The position numbers were made by a program, and so were the translations under genes. From Sphaerimonospora sp050942215 (lineage in GTDB: Bacteria; Actinomycetota; Actinomycetes; Streptosporangiales; Streptosporangiaceae), in the NCBI RefSeq assembly GCF_050942215.1, contig NZ_CP192056.1:1550001-1614000 (forward strand): a DNA stretch of 64,000 bases. Direction: 5' to 3'. This document shows positions 1-7,994 of the stretch, piece after piece; positions within the stretch are counted from its first letter, which is position 1, and every line of letters begins with the position of its first letter. The notes under the pieces are model-generated. The model did no database searches, was not told the DNA's origin, and was given only the letters and a program-made list of their open reading frames with translations.

Positions 1-2
1 AT

Positions 3-119
3 CACCGGGTGGGCTACAAGGCGTACAACCTCGACCAAGTTCTGGATGGCGATCTCGACGCGGTGATACAGGCTTTGTTGGACGCGGAATTGGCGGAGAA
101 GCTCGCGGCCCATTCGTGA
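3..119 (+). CDS. prfA: Peptide chain release factor 1, C-terminal fragment
   Basis: The window opens inside a gene; 38 codons remain before a TGA at 117-119. The peptide starts HRVGYKAYNLDQVLDGDL and ends in an Ala/Glu/Leu-rich helix, which matches the extreme C-terminus of RF1, the factor that reads UAA and UAG and releases the finished peptide. The GGQ loop lies outside the window. The next gene, prmC, encodes the methyltransferase that modifies that loop, and the prfA-prmC order is standard in bacteria. The rest of the gene is upstream of base 1. Confidence 0.85.
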   Translation, partial: HRVGYKAYNLDQVLDGDLDAVIQALLDAELAEKLAAHS

Positions 120-207
120 CCGAGCCGAGCCGAGACGGCGACCGAAGTCAGAGCCCAGCAGCAGACATAAGAGAGCCCGAGCCACAAGAGACCGTGCCGT
201 AAGAGAC

Positions 208-1062
208 ATGACCTTCCTGCTCGATGAGATCGCCCTCGCGACCGCCCGGCTCGCCGAGGCGGGCGTGCCGTCCCCGCGTACGGACGCCGAAGAGATCGCG
301 GCCTTCGTGCACGGCGTGTCCAGGGGACAGCTCCACCTGGTCAAGGACGCCGATTTCGACGCGCGGTTCTGGGAGGGCATCGCCCGCAGGGAATCCCGCG
401 AGCCGCTGCAGCACATCACGGGCCGTGCCTACTTCCGCTATCTGTCGCTCGAGGTCGGGCCCGGGGTGTTCGTGCCTCGTCCGGAGACCGAGATCGTGGC
501 GGGCTGGGCGATCGACCGGCTGCGCGAGATGGACGTCGCCTCCCCGATCGTCGTGGACCTCGGCACCGGTTCCGGGGCCATCGCGCTGTCCATCGCGCAG
601 GAGGTCGCGCTCGCCCAGGTGCATGCCGTCGAGATCGACCCCCTGGCGTACGGCTGGGCGAAGCGCAACATCCTCGAGCACGGACAGGGCCGCACCACGC
701 TCCATCCCGAGGACCTCGCCGACTGTCTGCCCGAGCTCGACGGGCGGGTGGATCTGGTGATCTCCAATCCGCCGTACATCCCGCCGGGTGCGGTGCCACG
801 CGACCCGGAGGTGCGCGACTATGATCCGTCGCGCGCGTTGTACGGCTCGGGCGAGGACGGCCTGGACGAGGTGAGGGCCGTGGAGCGTACGGCACGGCGG
901 CTGCTGCGGCCGGGCGGTTTCGTGGCGGTCGAGCACGCCGACGAGCAGGGAAACTCGGTGTACTGGCTGTTCCCGGAGGAGAACGGCTGGCGTGACGTGC
1001 GCCTCCGCCAGGATCTGACCGGTCGGGACCGCTTCGTCACCGCGCGCCTGGAACAGGACTGA
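208..1062 (+). CDS. prmC: Release factor glutamine N5-methyltransferase PrmC (HemK)
   Basis: This 284-residue protein has the family's usual length. The SAM-binding loop DLGTGSGA lies near residues 117-124. The diagnostic NPPY motif, which grips the target glutamine, is at residues 187-190 (VISNPPYIPP). The N-terminal helical domain, about residues 1-80, is the release-factor-binding part of the family. The enzyme methylates the glutamine of the GGQ motif in RF1 and RF2. It follows prfA by 88 bases and probably shares its transcript. The last codons (EQD) lie inside the first unit of a tandem repeat that continues past the stop. Confidence 0.95.
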   Translation: MTFLLDEIALATARLAEAGVPSPRTDAEEIAAFVHGVSRGQLHLVKDADFDARFWEGIARRESREPLQHITGRAYFRYLSLEVGPGVFVPRPETEIVAGWAIDRLREMDVASPIVVDLGTGSGAIALSIAQEVALAQVHAVEIDPLAYGWAKRNILEHGQGRTTLHPEDLADCLPELDGRVDLVISNPPYIPPGAVPRDPEVRDYDPSRALYGSGEDGLDEVRAVERTARRLLRPGGFVAVEHADEQGNSVYWLFPEENGWRDVRLRQDLTGRDRFVTARLEQD

Positions 1063-1160
1063 ACAGGACCGAACAGGATCAACAGGACTGAACAGGACCG
1101 AACAGGATCAACAGGACTTAACGGAACCGAGCAGGATCAAGCACGACCGAGCAGCACCGA
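1051..1160. repeat. Short tandem repeat, 10-bp unit in a ~29-bp higher-order period
   Basis: Copies of a GAACAGGACC-like decamer run from the last codons of prmC to just before tsaC. They group into triplets (..GGACT, ..GGACC, ..GGATC) with a 29-30 base period, about 3.7 times. The first two triplets are nearly identical and the later ones decay (AACGGAACC, GAGCAGGATC, AAGCACGACC). The stop codon of prmC falls inside the array, so repeat expansion may have set its present C-terminus. Confidence 0.85.
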
Positions 1161-1200
1161 CCGGCCCTCCGGGAGAGGGCGCCGATGGAAGGATGGGGTT

Positions 1201-1848
1201 GTGAGCCGACGGTATGACTGTGTCGACAAGAGCGGGCGGGCCGAGGGGCTGGCCGAGGCGAAGGCGGCCGTAGGACGAGGCGAGCTCGTGGTCCTCCCCA
1301 CCGACACCGTCTACGGCATCGGCTGCGACGCGTTCGTGCACGCGGCCGTGCGAGACCTGCTCGAGGCGAAGGGACGGGGCAGGGACATGCCGGTTCCCGT
1401 GCTCGTCGGCACCGTCAAGGCGGCCAACGCGCTGGTCGAGAGCCTCGGCATGTACGGCCAGGACCTCATGGACGCCTTCTGGCCCGGCCCGCTCACGCTG
1501 ATCCTGCGCGTCAACCGGTCGCTGTCGTGGGACCTGGGCGACACCAAGGGCACGGTCGCGCTCCGGATGCCGCTGCATCAGATCGCCCTGGATCTGCTCA
1601 AGGAGACCGGTCCGATGGCCGTGTCGAGCGCCAACCGGTCGGGCATGCCGCCGGCGACCACCATCGAGCAGGCCGAGGAGCAGCTCGGCGACTCGGTGTC
1701 GGTCTACCTCGACGGCGGTCCGTGCGACGAGAACGTGCCCTCCACGATCGTGGACCTCACGACGGCCGTGCCCCGGGTGCTGCGCAAGGGGGCGATCCCG
1801 GTCGACAAGATCCGCCCCGTGGTGGGCTATCTGGCCACCGAGGACTAG
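1201..1848 (+). CDS. tsaC: L-threonylcarbamoyladenylate synthase (Sua5/YrdC family)
   Basis: The 215-residue product carries the YrdC fold hallmarks: LPTDTVYGIG near residues 32-41, a KGRGRDMPVPVLVG segment, and SSANRSG about residues 140-146. It makes threonylcarbamoyl-AMP from threonine, bicarbonate and ATP, the first step of t6A synthesis at position 37 of ANN-decoding tRNAs. The C-terminal Sua5 domain is absent, so it is the short TsaC-type form. The start is a GTG preceded by GGAAGGA. The prfA-prmC-tsaC order matches Rv1299-Rv1301 in M. tuberculosis. Confidence 0.92.
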   Translation: MSRRYDCVDKSGRAEGLAEAKAAVGRGELVVLPTDTVYGIGCDAFVHAAVRDLLEAKGRGRDMPVPVLVGTVKAANALVESLGMYGQDLMDAFWPGPLTLILRVNRSLSWDLGDTKGTVALRMPLHQIALDLLKETGPMAVSSANRSGMPPATTIEQAEEQLGDSVSVYLDGGPCDENVPSTIVDLTTAVPRVLRKGAIPVDKIRPVVGYLATED

Positions 1849-1860
1849 GACCTGTCTCCA

Positions 1861-1882
1861 CCCGGGCGGACCCCGGCCCGGG
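1861..1882 (+). terminator. GC-rich hairpin after tsaC
   Basis: CCCGGGC and GCCCGGG form a perfect 7-bp stem with an 8-base loop, 12 bases after the tsaC stop. There is no T-run, as is usual for actinomycete terminators. Termination is inferred from position and structure only. Confidence 0.5.
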
Positions 1883-1901
1883 GGACTCACCTCCGTGATT
1901 C

Positions 1902-2031
1902 TGCGTTTGTGACTGCAAGATCACGGGCGGTGTCTTCGCAGCTCAGCGAGTGGGTCTGCGAGAAACCGCAAGATCGGAGACGAGAAATGCCTGGTCACGG
2001 CCGGATGCGCGAGTTCTCGCAATATCACGGG
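1902..2031. promoter_or_regulatory. Three spaced TGCG-N-GCAAGATC direct repeats upstream of the low-complexity gene
   Basis: Between tsaC and the next gene there are three similar elements: TGCG at 1902 with GCAAGATCACGGG at 1915-1927, TGCG at 1957 with GCAAGATCGG at 1968-1977, and TGCG at 2006 with GCAATATCACGGG at 2019-2031. They are about 50-55 bases apart, near five helical turns. The third includes an inverted repeat GCGAG-TT-CTCGC. A shared regulator is plausible but none is known. No coding sequence was seen in 1849-2135. Confidence 0.35.
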
Positions 2032-2135
2032 GTGCGAGTGGGCACGTTTCATTCATGCATTCTGGCTATCGGACTTCATTAACGTCGTCGGTCAGGCTAC
2101 GGTGAAGTGCGCGGATATCTCTGTGGAGGCGCGCC

Positions 2136-4127
2136 TTGGCCAAGCTCGACGGAATGGATCCCAAGCTCGTACGTGAACTGCTGCGGGAGGTCCAGCAGGC
2201 CGGCAGGGAGATGCAGGACGTCGAGGCCCGGGTGACGGGGTTGATGCGCCAGGCGGGAGTCGCCGCGCATGTGACGTACCGCCCGGTGCAGGTGGCCGAC
2301 GAGTGCACTTCGATGGTCAAGGATGTGACCGGCCGGCTGACTCTGCTGGAGAAGAAAGAGAAACAGCGGAGCGGGAACGGCAAGCCGACCGAGGACAAGG
2401 GCCAGAAGTTTCATCAGGAGCCGGACATCACCATGCCGGCGGACGATCCGAAACCTGAGGCTCACAAGTCGGATGGCACGAAGGCGGATCACAAACCGGA
2501 CCAGAAGGCCGACCATAAACCGGAGAAGACCGATCACAAGGCCGACCATAAGCCGGACAAGGCAGATGGAAAGGCGGACGATCACCGGGCGGGCGACAAG
2601 ACCGGGAACGGGACGAAGCACAGCGGGACATCGACCGGAGGTACGCCGCACACCGCGGCCCCGGCGACGCACAGCGCGGCCGATGACGCGACACCCGCGA
2701 AGACCGGCGACAAGAGTCAACGGGTGGTCGAAGGTTCCCTGTCGCAGCCTCCGAGAAGCGGCGGCGAGACCGCACACGCCGGCCCGCCGACAGGTCCGGC
2801 GCCGGAGCAGCCGACCGGCCACGCCAACGGTCAGCCGACAGGTCAGCCCACCGGACATCCGGTCGGTCAACCGGCCGGGCAGGCGGACGGCCAGCCGACG
2901 GGCCGGCCGAATGGGCAGCAGCCCGATCCTCAGGCGAGCCGGCCCGGTGATCCGAACGCGCACGGCACCGGTGCGAACGGCGTCACGAGTCCGGCCACCG
3001 GGGCCGGCACGGGCGATCCGGCCGGCGGCGCGAGCGCACCGGGCGGCGGAACGGCGACCTGTCAGTGCGGCGGCGTCTGCCACTGCGGCATGACGAACGG
3101 CACGGGCACCACCGCTGCGAACGGCACGGGCACCACCGCTGCGAACGGCACGGGAACGGGCGGCGGCGTCCCCACGACAACACCAGGCACCGCCACCACA
3201 GGCACCGCCACCACAGGCACCACGGCCGGCGTGGCCGACGCCTCGTACACCGGCGCCGGTCAGGGAACGACACCCCAGGCTCCGGGCGTGGGCGTCACGA
3301 ACGACGCCGCCGCCGCGACCGGCGCAGCGAACACGGCCGGTACGGTCCACACCGTGCAGGATGCGAGCGGCACCGGCGGCGTTCCGGTCGGGAACGACTC
3401 CCAGATCATCGACACCCTGGGCAAGGACCATCCCGACGACGTCGATCAGACCGCCGGTCGCCGGGTGATCGTGGTCGACGGGGTCAAGGTCGTCAGCACG
3501 CCGATGAACCAGCCCGGCATCATGGACGCTCCGAGCGCCGGCGCCCAGCCCGCGCATACGGTCGCGGGTCCCCATCCCGACGGTCCGCCGGGGATCGTCG
3601 AGCCGGGCCGACCCGCCCACTCCTCCGACGCCGCGAACGCGGGCACCGCCACCACGGGCACCGGTCACGTGGGCGGCGGCGACGCCGGACAGACGGGTTC
3701 CGCGCAGACGGGCCCAGGAAAGGCGGACTCAGGACAGGCGGCATCCGGGCCCGCGATCTCCGGGAGCGTCCAATCGGACCATACACCCGTCCAGCCGAGC
3801 CAGGCGCCCGGCCAATCGGGGCAGACGTCGAGCCACCCGGGGCTGGCGCCGGGAGACCCGATGGGCGACTACGTCGGCACCCCCGCCGACAACCTCACGG
3901 AGGATCCGTTCGCCGCCGGAGGCACGGACTCGGTGCCGGGAACTCCCGAGGACCAGGACGACCGCGTCCAGGACCGTCATTCCCAGGGCGACCCTCCGGC
4001 GGACGGCGGCGGGACCCGGCACGATGCGAACTCCGGCCGGCCGATGGTGGTGGAGGTCCACCTGGAGACCTCGCCCGACGACGCGGCCGTGCCCGGTGAC
4101 TCCGCTCAGAGGGAGGTCAGACTTTGA
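2136..4127 (+). CDS. Low-complexity protein with N-terminal helical domain, possible type VII secretion-linked protein
   Basis: The 663-residue protein is of unknown function. Residues 1 to about 80 form a helical, charged domain (MDPKLVRELLREVQQAGREM onward). The next ~400 residues are disordered repeats: KADHKPD-type units (about 115-150), GQPTG-type units (about 225-270), and NGTGTTAA and TATTG units (about 322-365). One tetracysteine patch, CQCGGVCHC, lies at residues 309-317. There is no signal peptide or membrane segment. The start is TTG with GGAGG close upstream. It overlaps the next gene by 4 bases, so the two are probably cotranslated. The N-terminal helices resemble WXG100/ESX-associated proteins, but that link is only inferred. 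Confidence 0.7.
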   Translation: MAKLDGMDPKLVRELLREVQQAGREMQDVEARVTGLMRQAGVAAHVTYRPVQVADECTSMVKDVTGRLTLLEKKEKQRSGNGKPTEDKGQKFHQEPDITMPADDPKPEAHKSDGTKADHKPDQKADHKPEKTDHKADHKPDKADGKADDHRAGDKTGNGTKHSGTSTGGTPHTAAPATHSAADDATPAKTGDKSQRVVEGSLSQPPRSGGETAHAGPPTGPAPEQPTGHANGQPTGQPTGHPVGQPAGQADGQPTGRPNGQQPDPQASRPGDPNAHGTGANGVTSPATGAGTGDPAGGASAPGGGTATCQCGGVCHCGMTNGTGTTAANGTGTTAANGTGTGGGVPTTTPGTATTGTATTGTTAGVADASYTGAGQGTTPQAPGVGVTNDAAAATGAANTAGTVHTVQDASGTGGVPVGNDSQIIDTLGKDHPDDVDQTAGRRVIVVDGVKVVSTPMNQPGIMDAPSAGAQPAHTVAGPHPDGPPGIVEPGRPAHSSDAANAGTATTGTGHVGGGDAGQTGSAQTGPGKADSGQAASGPAISGSVQSDHTPVQPSQAPGQSGQTSSHPGLAPGDPMGDYVGTPADNLTEDPFAAGGTDSVPGTPEDQDDRVQDRHSQGDPPADGGGTRHDANSGRPMVVEVHLETSPDDAAVPGDSAQREVRL

Positions 4128-4510
4128 CGTTCGCCGACCCGCCGGCGCCCACACCACGTCAACCGGGTGAGCAGCCGCCGACCACGTCGACCACCGAGTT
4201 GCTCGCTCCGGGCGGCCAGCCGACGGGCTGGGTGTTCAACCCCGAATACCAGAAGCTCGTGGACCTCTGGCTCCAGGTTCTCCCGCAGATGGATCGTCTC
4301 ACCAGATCGCTGGACAAGCCGTACAGCATGGCGCGCAGCAGGGACGTCTGGGACGCGCCGGTGTCCGGACGCTACGTCGAGGACCTGACCGAGTGGCGCA
4401 AGAGGCTGGCCATGTACCGCCAGGCGGTGCTCACCGCCATCAGTGATCAGGCGGCGGACACCCCCCGCTGGGTGCCGGGGGGTACGGGAGCGCCGCACGC
4501 GTTCTCCTGA
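4124..4510 (+). CDS. Small WXG100-like protein, hypothetical
   Basis: This 128-residue protein starts on a TTG overlapping the previous stop (TTGA). Residues 1-35 are Pro/Thr-rich and disordered. The remainder is predicted helical, with a loop reading SRDVWDAPVSGRYVEDLTEW. That W-x-x-P/A...F/Y...L pattern is like the turn and second helix of actinomycete WXG100/ESX-type proteins. There is no signal peptide or transmembrane segment. The tight coupling to the low-complexity gene suggests a complex or a cosecreted pair. No ESX core gene (EccC or others) is visible nearby, so type VII involvement is a hypothesis. Confidence 0.65.
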   Translation: MTFADPPAPTPRQPGEQPPTTSTTELLAPGGQPTGWVFNPEYQKLVDLWLQVLPQMDRLTRSLDKPYSMARSRDVWDAPVSGRYVEDLTEWRKRLAMYRQAVLTAISDQAADTPRWVPGGTGAPHAFS

Positions 4511-4676
4511 GGGTGCGGCTGCGGGCGGCGCGGGAGTGACCAGGGTGCGCTAACGTCTGTCTTCGAAGGGTAAAGGGGCTGGCCGCGAAGCATCCGGTGT
4601 ATCCCCGCGGTGAGAATGGCGGTCGGTGTCGCTTTCCCTGCGCAACGTATCCGCCTATGCAGGGAAACTGGGTTCC

Positions 4677-5858
4677 GTGAAGGAATATCTCCTCTTGGCG
4701 CTCGTCACGGCGGCGGTGACGTACCTCCTTGTGCCGCCGGTACGGGCATTCGCACTGCGGATCGGTGCGGCGCCAGAGGTTCGAGAACGGGATGTGCACA
4801 AGGTGCCCACACCCCGCCTCGGAGGACTCGCCATGTTCGGCGGCATGGCGGCCGGGCTGCTCATGGCCACTCAGCTCGAACACGTCGGCGCGGCGATCAG
4901 CAGCGGGCAGACCGGGAACACGGTGATCGCGCTGCTCGCCGCCGGCGGTCTGATCGTGCTGACCGGCTTCCTCGACGACTGGCTGGGCATGGACGCCCTG
5001 GTCAAACTCGGCGGCCAGGTCGCCTCGGGCGGCATCCTCGTCTACTTCGGGATGAACCTGTCGTTCCTGCCGCTGCCCCAGTCATGGGGGGGTTCCTACA
5101 GTCCGGACGCCAAGCTCCGTACCATCCTCACGATCCTGATCGTGGTGGTCGTCATCAACGCGGTGAACTTCGTCGACGGGCTGGACGGCCTGGCGGCCGG
5201 CATCGTCGGGATCGCCGCGCTCGCCACGTTCGCGTACTCGATCGCGCTGTCGCAGACCAGCAGCGGTTCGCGCATCAACGTGACGGCGGCGGTCGCGGCC
5301 ATCCTCATCGGGATGTGCGTGGGCTTCCTGCCGCACAACTTCAACCCGGCGAAGATATTCATGGGCGACACCGGCGCCATGCTGATCGGTCTCCTGCTCG
5401 CCACCTCGCTGATCACCATCACCTCGTCGGTCGAGCCCGCAGCCGGGATCAACAAGTTCCCGGTCATCCTGCCGCTGGTGCTGCCGATCGCGGTGATGAT
5501 CCTGCCACTGGCCGACCTGATCATGGCGGTGATCCGCCGCACTTCGGCCGGGCAGTCGCCCTTCCATCCCGACCGCGGCCATCTCCATCACCGCCTGCTG
5601 GACCTCGGCCACTCGCAACGGCGCAGCGTACTGATCATGTACGCGTGGACGTTCCTGTTCGCGTTCGCCATCGTCGGGTTGTCGATCGGCGGGGTTCCGC
5701 TCATCCTGTTCCCGCTGACGGTCCTGCTGGCCGTGGCCGTACTGGTCATGATGGCGCTGCCGAGGCTGCGGTCGCGGCAGGACATGATGCGCTACCGGAA
5801 CGTGGGCGCGCACTCGGCCTCTCCCACGCGTCACAGGGACGTCTCGACTCGTCGTTGA
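4677..5858 (+). CDS. Undecaprenyl-phosphate GlcNAc-1-phosphate transferase-like (WecA/Rfe/MraY family)
   Basis: This multispanning membrane enzyme of glycosyltransferase family 4 transfers a sugar-1-phosphate to decaprenyl or undecaprenyl phosphate in cell-envelope polymer synthesis. The family motifs are present: KVPTPRLGG near residue 40, FLDDWLG near residue 98, NFVDGLDGLAAG near residue 164, and the cytoplasmic DRGHLHHRLLDLGHS loop near residue 299. I chose the GTG at 4677 because the family starts with a short V/M-x-EYLL segment; an in-frame GTG at 4626 would add 17 residues. The gene sits directly upstream of the atp cluster, as rfe (Rv1302) does in M. tuberculosis. Confidence 0.9.
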   Translation: MKEYLLLALVTAAVTYLLVPPVRAFALRIGAAPEVRERDVHKVPTPRLGGLAMFGGMAAGLLMATQLEHVGAAISSGQTGNTVIALLAAGGLIVLTGFLDDWLGMDALVKLGGQVASGGILVYFGMNLSFLPLPQSWGGSYSPDAKLRTILTILIVVVVINAVNFVDGLDGLAAGIVGIAALATFAYSIALSQTSSGSRINVTAAVAAILIGMCVGFLPHNFNPAKIFMGDTGAMLIGLLLATSLITITSSVEPAAGINKFPVILPLVLPIAVMILPLADLIMAVIRRTSAGQSPFHPDRGHLHHRLLDLGHSQRRSVLIMYAWTFLFAFAIVGLSIGGVPLILFPLTVLLAVAVLVMMALPRLRSRQDMMRYRNVGAHSASPTRHRDVSTRR

Positions 5859-6012
5859 CCTGCGGAATCTCGTGCTTGCGCACGGTGATCGCCAGAAACG
5901 GCAGGTAAAGATGGCAGTCCGGAGCTTGTGATAGCTTTCACTAGCAAGGGATGCCCTAACGCGCCCCGTGAGGTACCAAACGCTCGCTTGATATCCGACA
6001 CATGGAGTTCCG

Positions 6013-6447
6013 ATGCAGGCCAACGACATACGCGTGCTCAAGAGCGCGGCGCTGCTCACCGCAGCAGCGGGCCTGCCGGCCATCGTCGTCGCGAGTCTCG
6101 TCGCCGGTGTGCAGGGGGCGATCGGCGCGGGCATCGGCCTCGCGCTGGTGGCGGTGTTCTTCACCGTCGGCCTGGTCGTGGTCACCTGGGCCGGCCGGAT
6201 CTCGCCGGCCGCGATGATGCTGGCGGCGGTGGCCGGCTACACGGTCAAGGTTCTGCTCATCATGGCGTTCCTGAAGGCGTTCGAGGACACCACCGCCTTC
6301 CACCCCCGGGCATTCGCGTGGACCGTGATCGTCTGCACCCTGGTCTGGACCGTGGGGGAGATGCGCGGTTTCGTGAAGCTGAAAATGCTTTACGTCGAGC
6401 CCGGCCGCGACGCGCTTCCCGGTCGGGGCAGTTCCGATGTCGCCTAG
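6013..6447 (+). CDS. ATP synthase-associated membrane protein (AtpI-like, Rv1303 type)
   Basis: The 144-residue protein has four likely membrane helices (about residues 9-28, 33-55, 62-84 and 96-116). It lies between the WecA-like gene and atpB, the usual position of actinobacterial AtpI-like proteins. AtpI assists assembly of the c-ring or Mg2+ handling in other bacteria; that role here is inferred from position and topology. The 154-base gap upstream may hold a promoter for the atp cluster, but no clear -35/-10 pair could be fixed. Confidence 0.8.
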   Translation: MQANDIRVLKSAALLTAAAGLPAIVVASLVAGVQGAIGAGIGLALVAVFFTVGLVVVTWAGRISPAAMMLAAVAGYTVKVLLIMAFLKAFEDTTAFHPRAFAWTVIVCTLVWTVGEMRGFVKLKMLYVEPGRDALPGRGSSDVA

Positions 6448-6590
6448 TGTCACTCCTGTCGTACCCGGCTCCGCCGCATCGCCCAAATCGGACAGCGCCA
6501 TGAGGCGTTCCGTCCGGACGAACCCTGGCAGTCCGGGCACTAAACTTGACGCGGGCGGGCCCGATATGACTAGCCCTGCTTCCGGCTGCT

Positions 6591-6821
6591 ATGGTCATGC
6601 CCGCGATGAGCGAAAAGGAGCGTCGGCCCGAGGACGACGGCCGCGACTTCGCCAACGCCGCCTGGTCGATTCCCAGCTATCTGCTCGCAGGGATCATTCT
6701 GTACGGCGGCGCCGGCTGGTTGCTGAGCCGTTGGACCGGCGTGGCCGTCTTCACGCCCATCGGGGTAATCCTCGGGGTCGTGCTCTCCATCTATCTGGTC
6801 TATCGGAAGTTCGGTCGCTGA
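6591..6821 (+). CDS. AtpZ/AtpI-type small membrane protein
   Basis: The 76-residue product has a charged N-terminus (SEKERRPEDDGRDF) and two membrane helices with the WLLSRWTG...PIG...G hairpin typical of AtpZ/AtpI proteins of F1Fo operons. ATG codons at 6591, 6597 and 6606 are all in frame and none has a convincing ribosome-binding site. The ATG at 6606, giving MSEKERR, is a reasonable alternative start. It lies 67 bases before atpB and probably assists Fo assembly. Confidence 0.75.
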   Translation: MVMPAMSEKERRPEDDGRDFANAAWSIPSYLLAGIILYGGAGWLLSRWTGVAVFTPIGVILGVVLSIYLVYRKFGR

Positions 6822-6888
6822 CCTCAGGCGACGATCAATTTTCCGACAAGACCTTCCTGATCCATTTCCACATCGAAGGGAACGCCGC

Positions 6889-7680
6889 GTGAACGCGCTG
6901 ACGGTCCTCGCCGCCGATGAGTTCAAGGCTCCGGGGCTTGAACTGTTCGAAATCCCTCCGCTCTGGGACGGGGCGCCCTTCTGGCTGACCAAGCCGGTTG
7001 TGCTCGCGGTGCTGAGCTCACTGGCGATGATCTGGCTGTGCTGGTCCGCCTTCGCCAACCCCAAGCTGGTGCCGCGGGGGATCCAGAACGTGGCCGAGAT
7101 GGGCTACATGTTCGTCCGCGACCAGATCGCCCGGCCGTTCCTCGGTAAGGACACCGACCGCTGGATGGGCCTGCTGCTCAGCATCTTCCTGCTGGTCTGG
7201 ATGTGGAACCTGCTGGGCGTCGTCCCCATCCTCCAGTTCCCGGTCGCCTCGCACATCGCCTTCCCCATCGTGCTGGCGGCCAGCATCTACCTGCTGAAGA
7301 TCTACCTTGGGATCAAGCACCAGGGCCCGATCGGCTACTTCAAGAACATGATGTTCCCGCCCGGGCTGCCCAAGTTCATCTACTTCCTGCTGGCCCCGAT
7401 CGAGTTCCTGTCGAACCTGATCATCGCGCCGTTCACACACGCGGTCCGACTGTTCGCGAACATGTTCGCCGGCCACATGATCCTCGCCTTCTTCAGCATG
7501 GTCGGCTTCTGGTTCCTCTTCGAGAAGCTCACCCCCCTGGGCGCACCGGTGGGCGTGGTGGGCGTGCTCATGACGATCGCCATGACCGGCTTCGAGCTGT
7601 TCATCCAGTTCCTCCAGGCCTTCCTGTTCGCGCTGCTGGCCGCGATGTACATCGGCGGCTCGCTGCACCCCGAACACTGA
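6889..7680 (+). CDS. atpB: F1Fo ATP synthase subunit a
   Basis: The 263-residue membrane subunit forms the proton half-channels next to the c-ring. The conserved helix HAVRLFANMFAGHM near residues 184-197 includes the essential arginine. The C-terminal helix ELFIQFLQAFLFALL is also characteristic. The start is GTG, preceded by GAAGGGAACG. It heads the structural atpBEFHAGDC series. Confidence 0.97.
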   Translation: MNALTVLAADEFKAPGLELFEIPPLWDGAPFWLTKPVVLAVLSSLAMIWLCWSAFANPKLVPRGIQNVAEMGYMFVRDQIARPFLGKDTDRWMGLLLSIFLLVWMWNLLGVVPILQFPVASHIAFPIVLAASIYLLKIYLGIKHQGPIGYFKNMMFPPGLPKFIYFLLAPIEFLSNLIIAPFTHAVRLFANMFAGHMILAFFSMVGFWFLFEKLTPLGAPVGVVGVLMTIAMTGFELFIQFLQAFLFALLAAMYIGGSLHPEH

Positions 7681-7741
7681 GGTCTCTCCCCTAGTCCAGA
7701 CCGGTGACAAGGGTCACCGGCCGTCCAGTGAAGGAAGCACC

Positions 7742-7963
7742 ATGAACGTTCTCGCTGAGGTTACGGGCAACATCGGCGCCATCGGCTACGGCCTTGCCAC
7801 GCTCGGCCCGGGTATCGGCGTCGGCCTGATCTTCGGCCAGGGCCTGCAGGCGATCGCCCGCAACCCCGAGGCGTACGGCATGATCCGCCAGAACATGCTG
7901 CTCGGCTTCGTTCTCGTCGAGGCGCTGGCGCTGATCGGCCTCGTCGCGCCGTTCATCTACTGA
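7742..7963 (+). CDS. atpE: F1Fo ATP synthase subunit c
   Basis: The 73-residue hairpin proteolipid forms the rotor ring. Helix 1 has the glycine-rich GYGLATLGPGIGVGLIFGQG stretch, the polar loop reads ARNPEA, and the ion-binding carboxylate is Glu60 in LVEALALIGLV. The sequence looks like a proton-type ring. It follows atpB by 61 bases, with a GAAGGA ribosome-binding site. Confidence 0.97.
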   Translation: MNVLAEVTGNIGAIGYGLATLGPGIGVGLIFGQGLQAIARNPEAYGMIRQNMLLGFVLVEALALIGLVAPFIY

Positions 7964-7994
7964 GGTCGACAACCCCTGACGGAAGGCTGCAGCC

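Noticed and set aside
2097..3668. A 523-residue minus-strand frame opposite the low-complexity gene
   Set aside because: It is Arg/Gly-rich shadow of repetitive GC-rich DNA. The plus strand has the ribosome-binding site, the coupled downstream gene and sensible composition.
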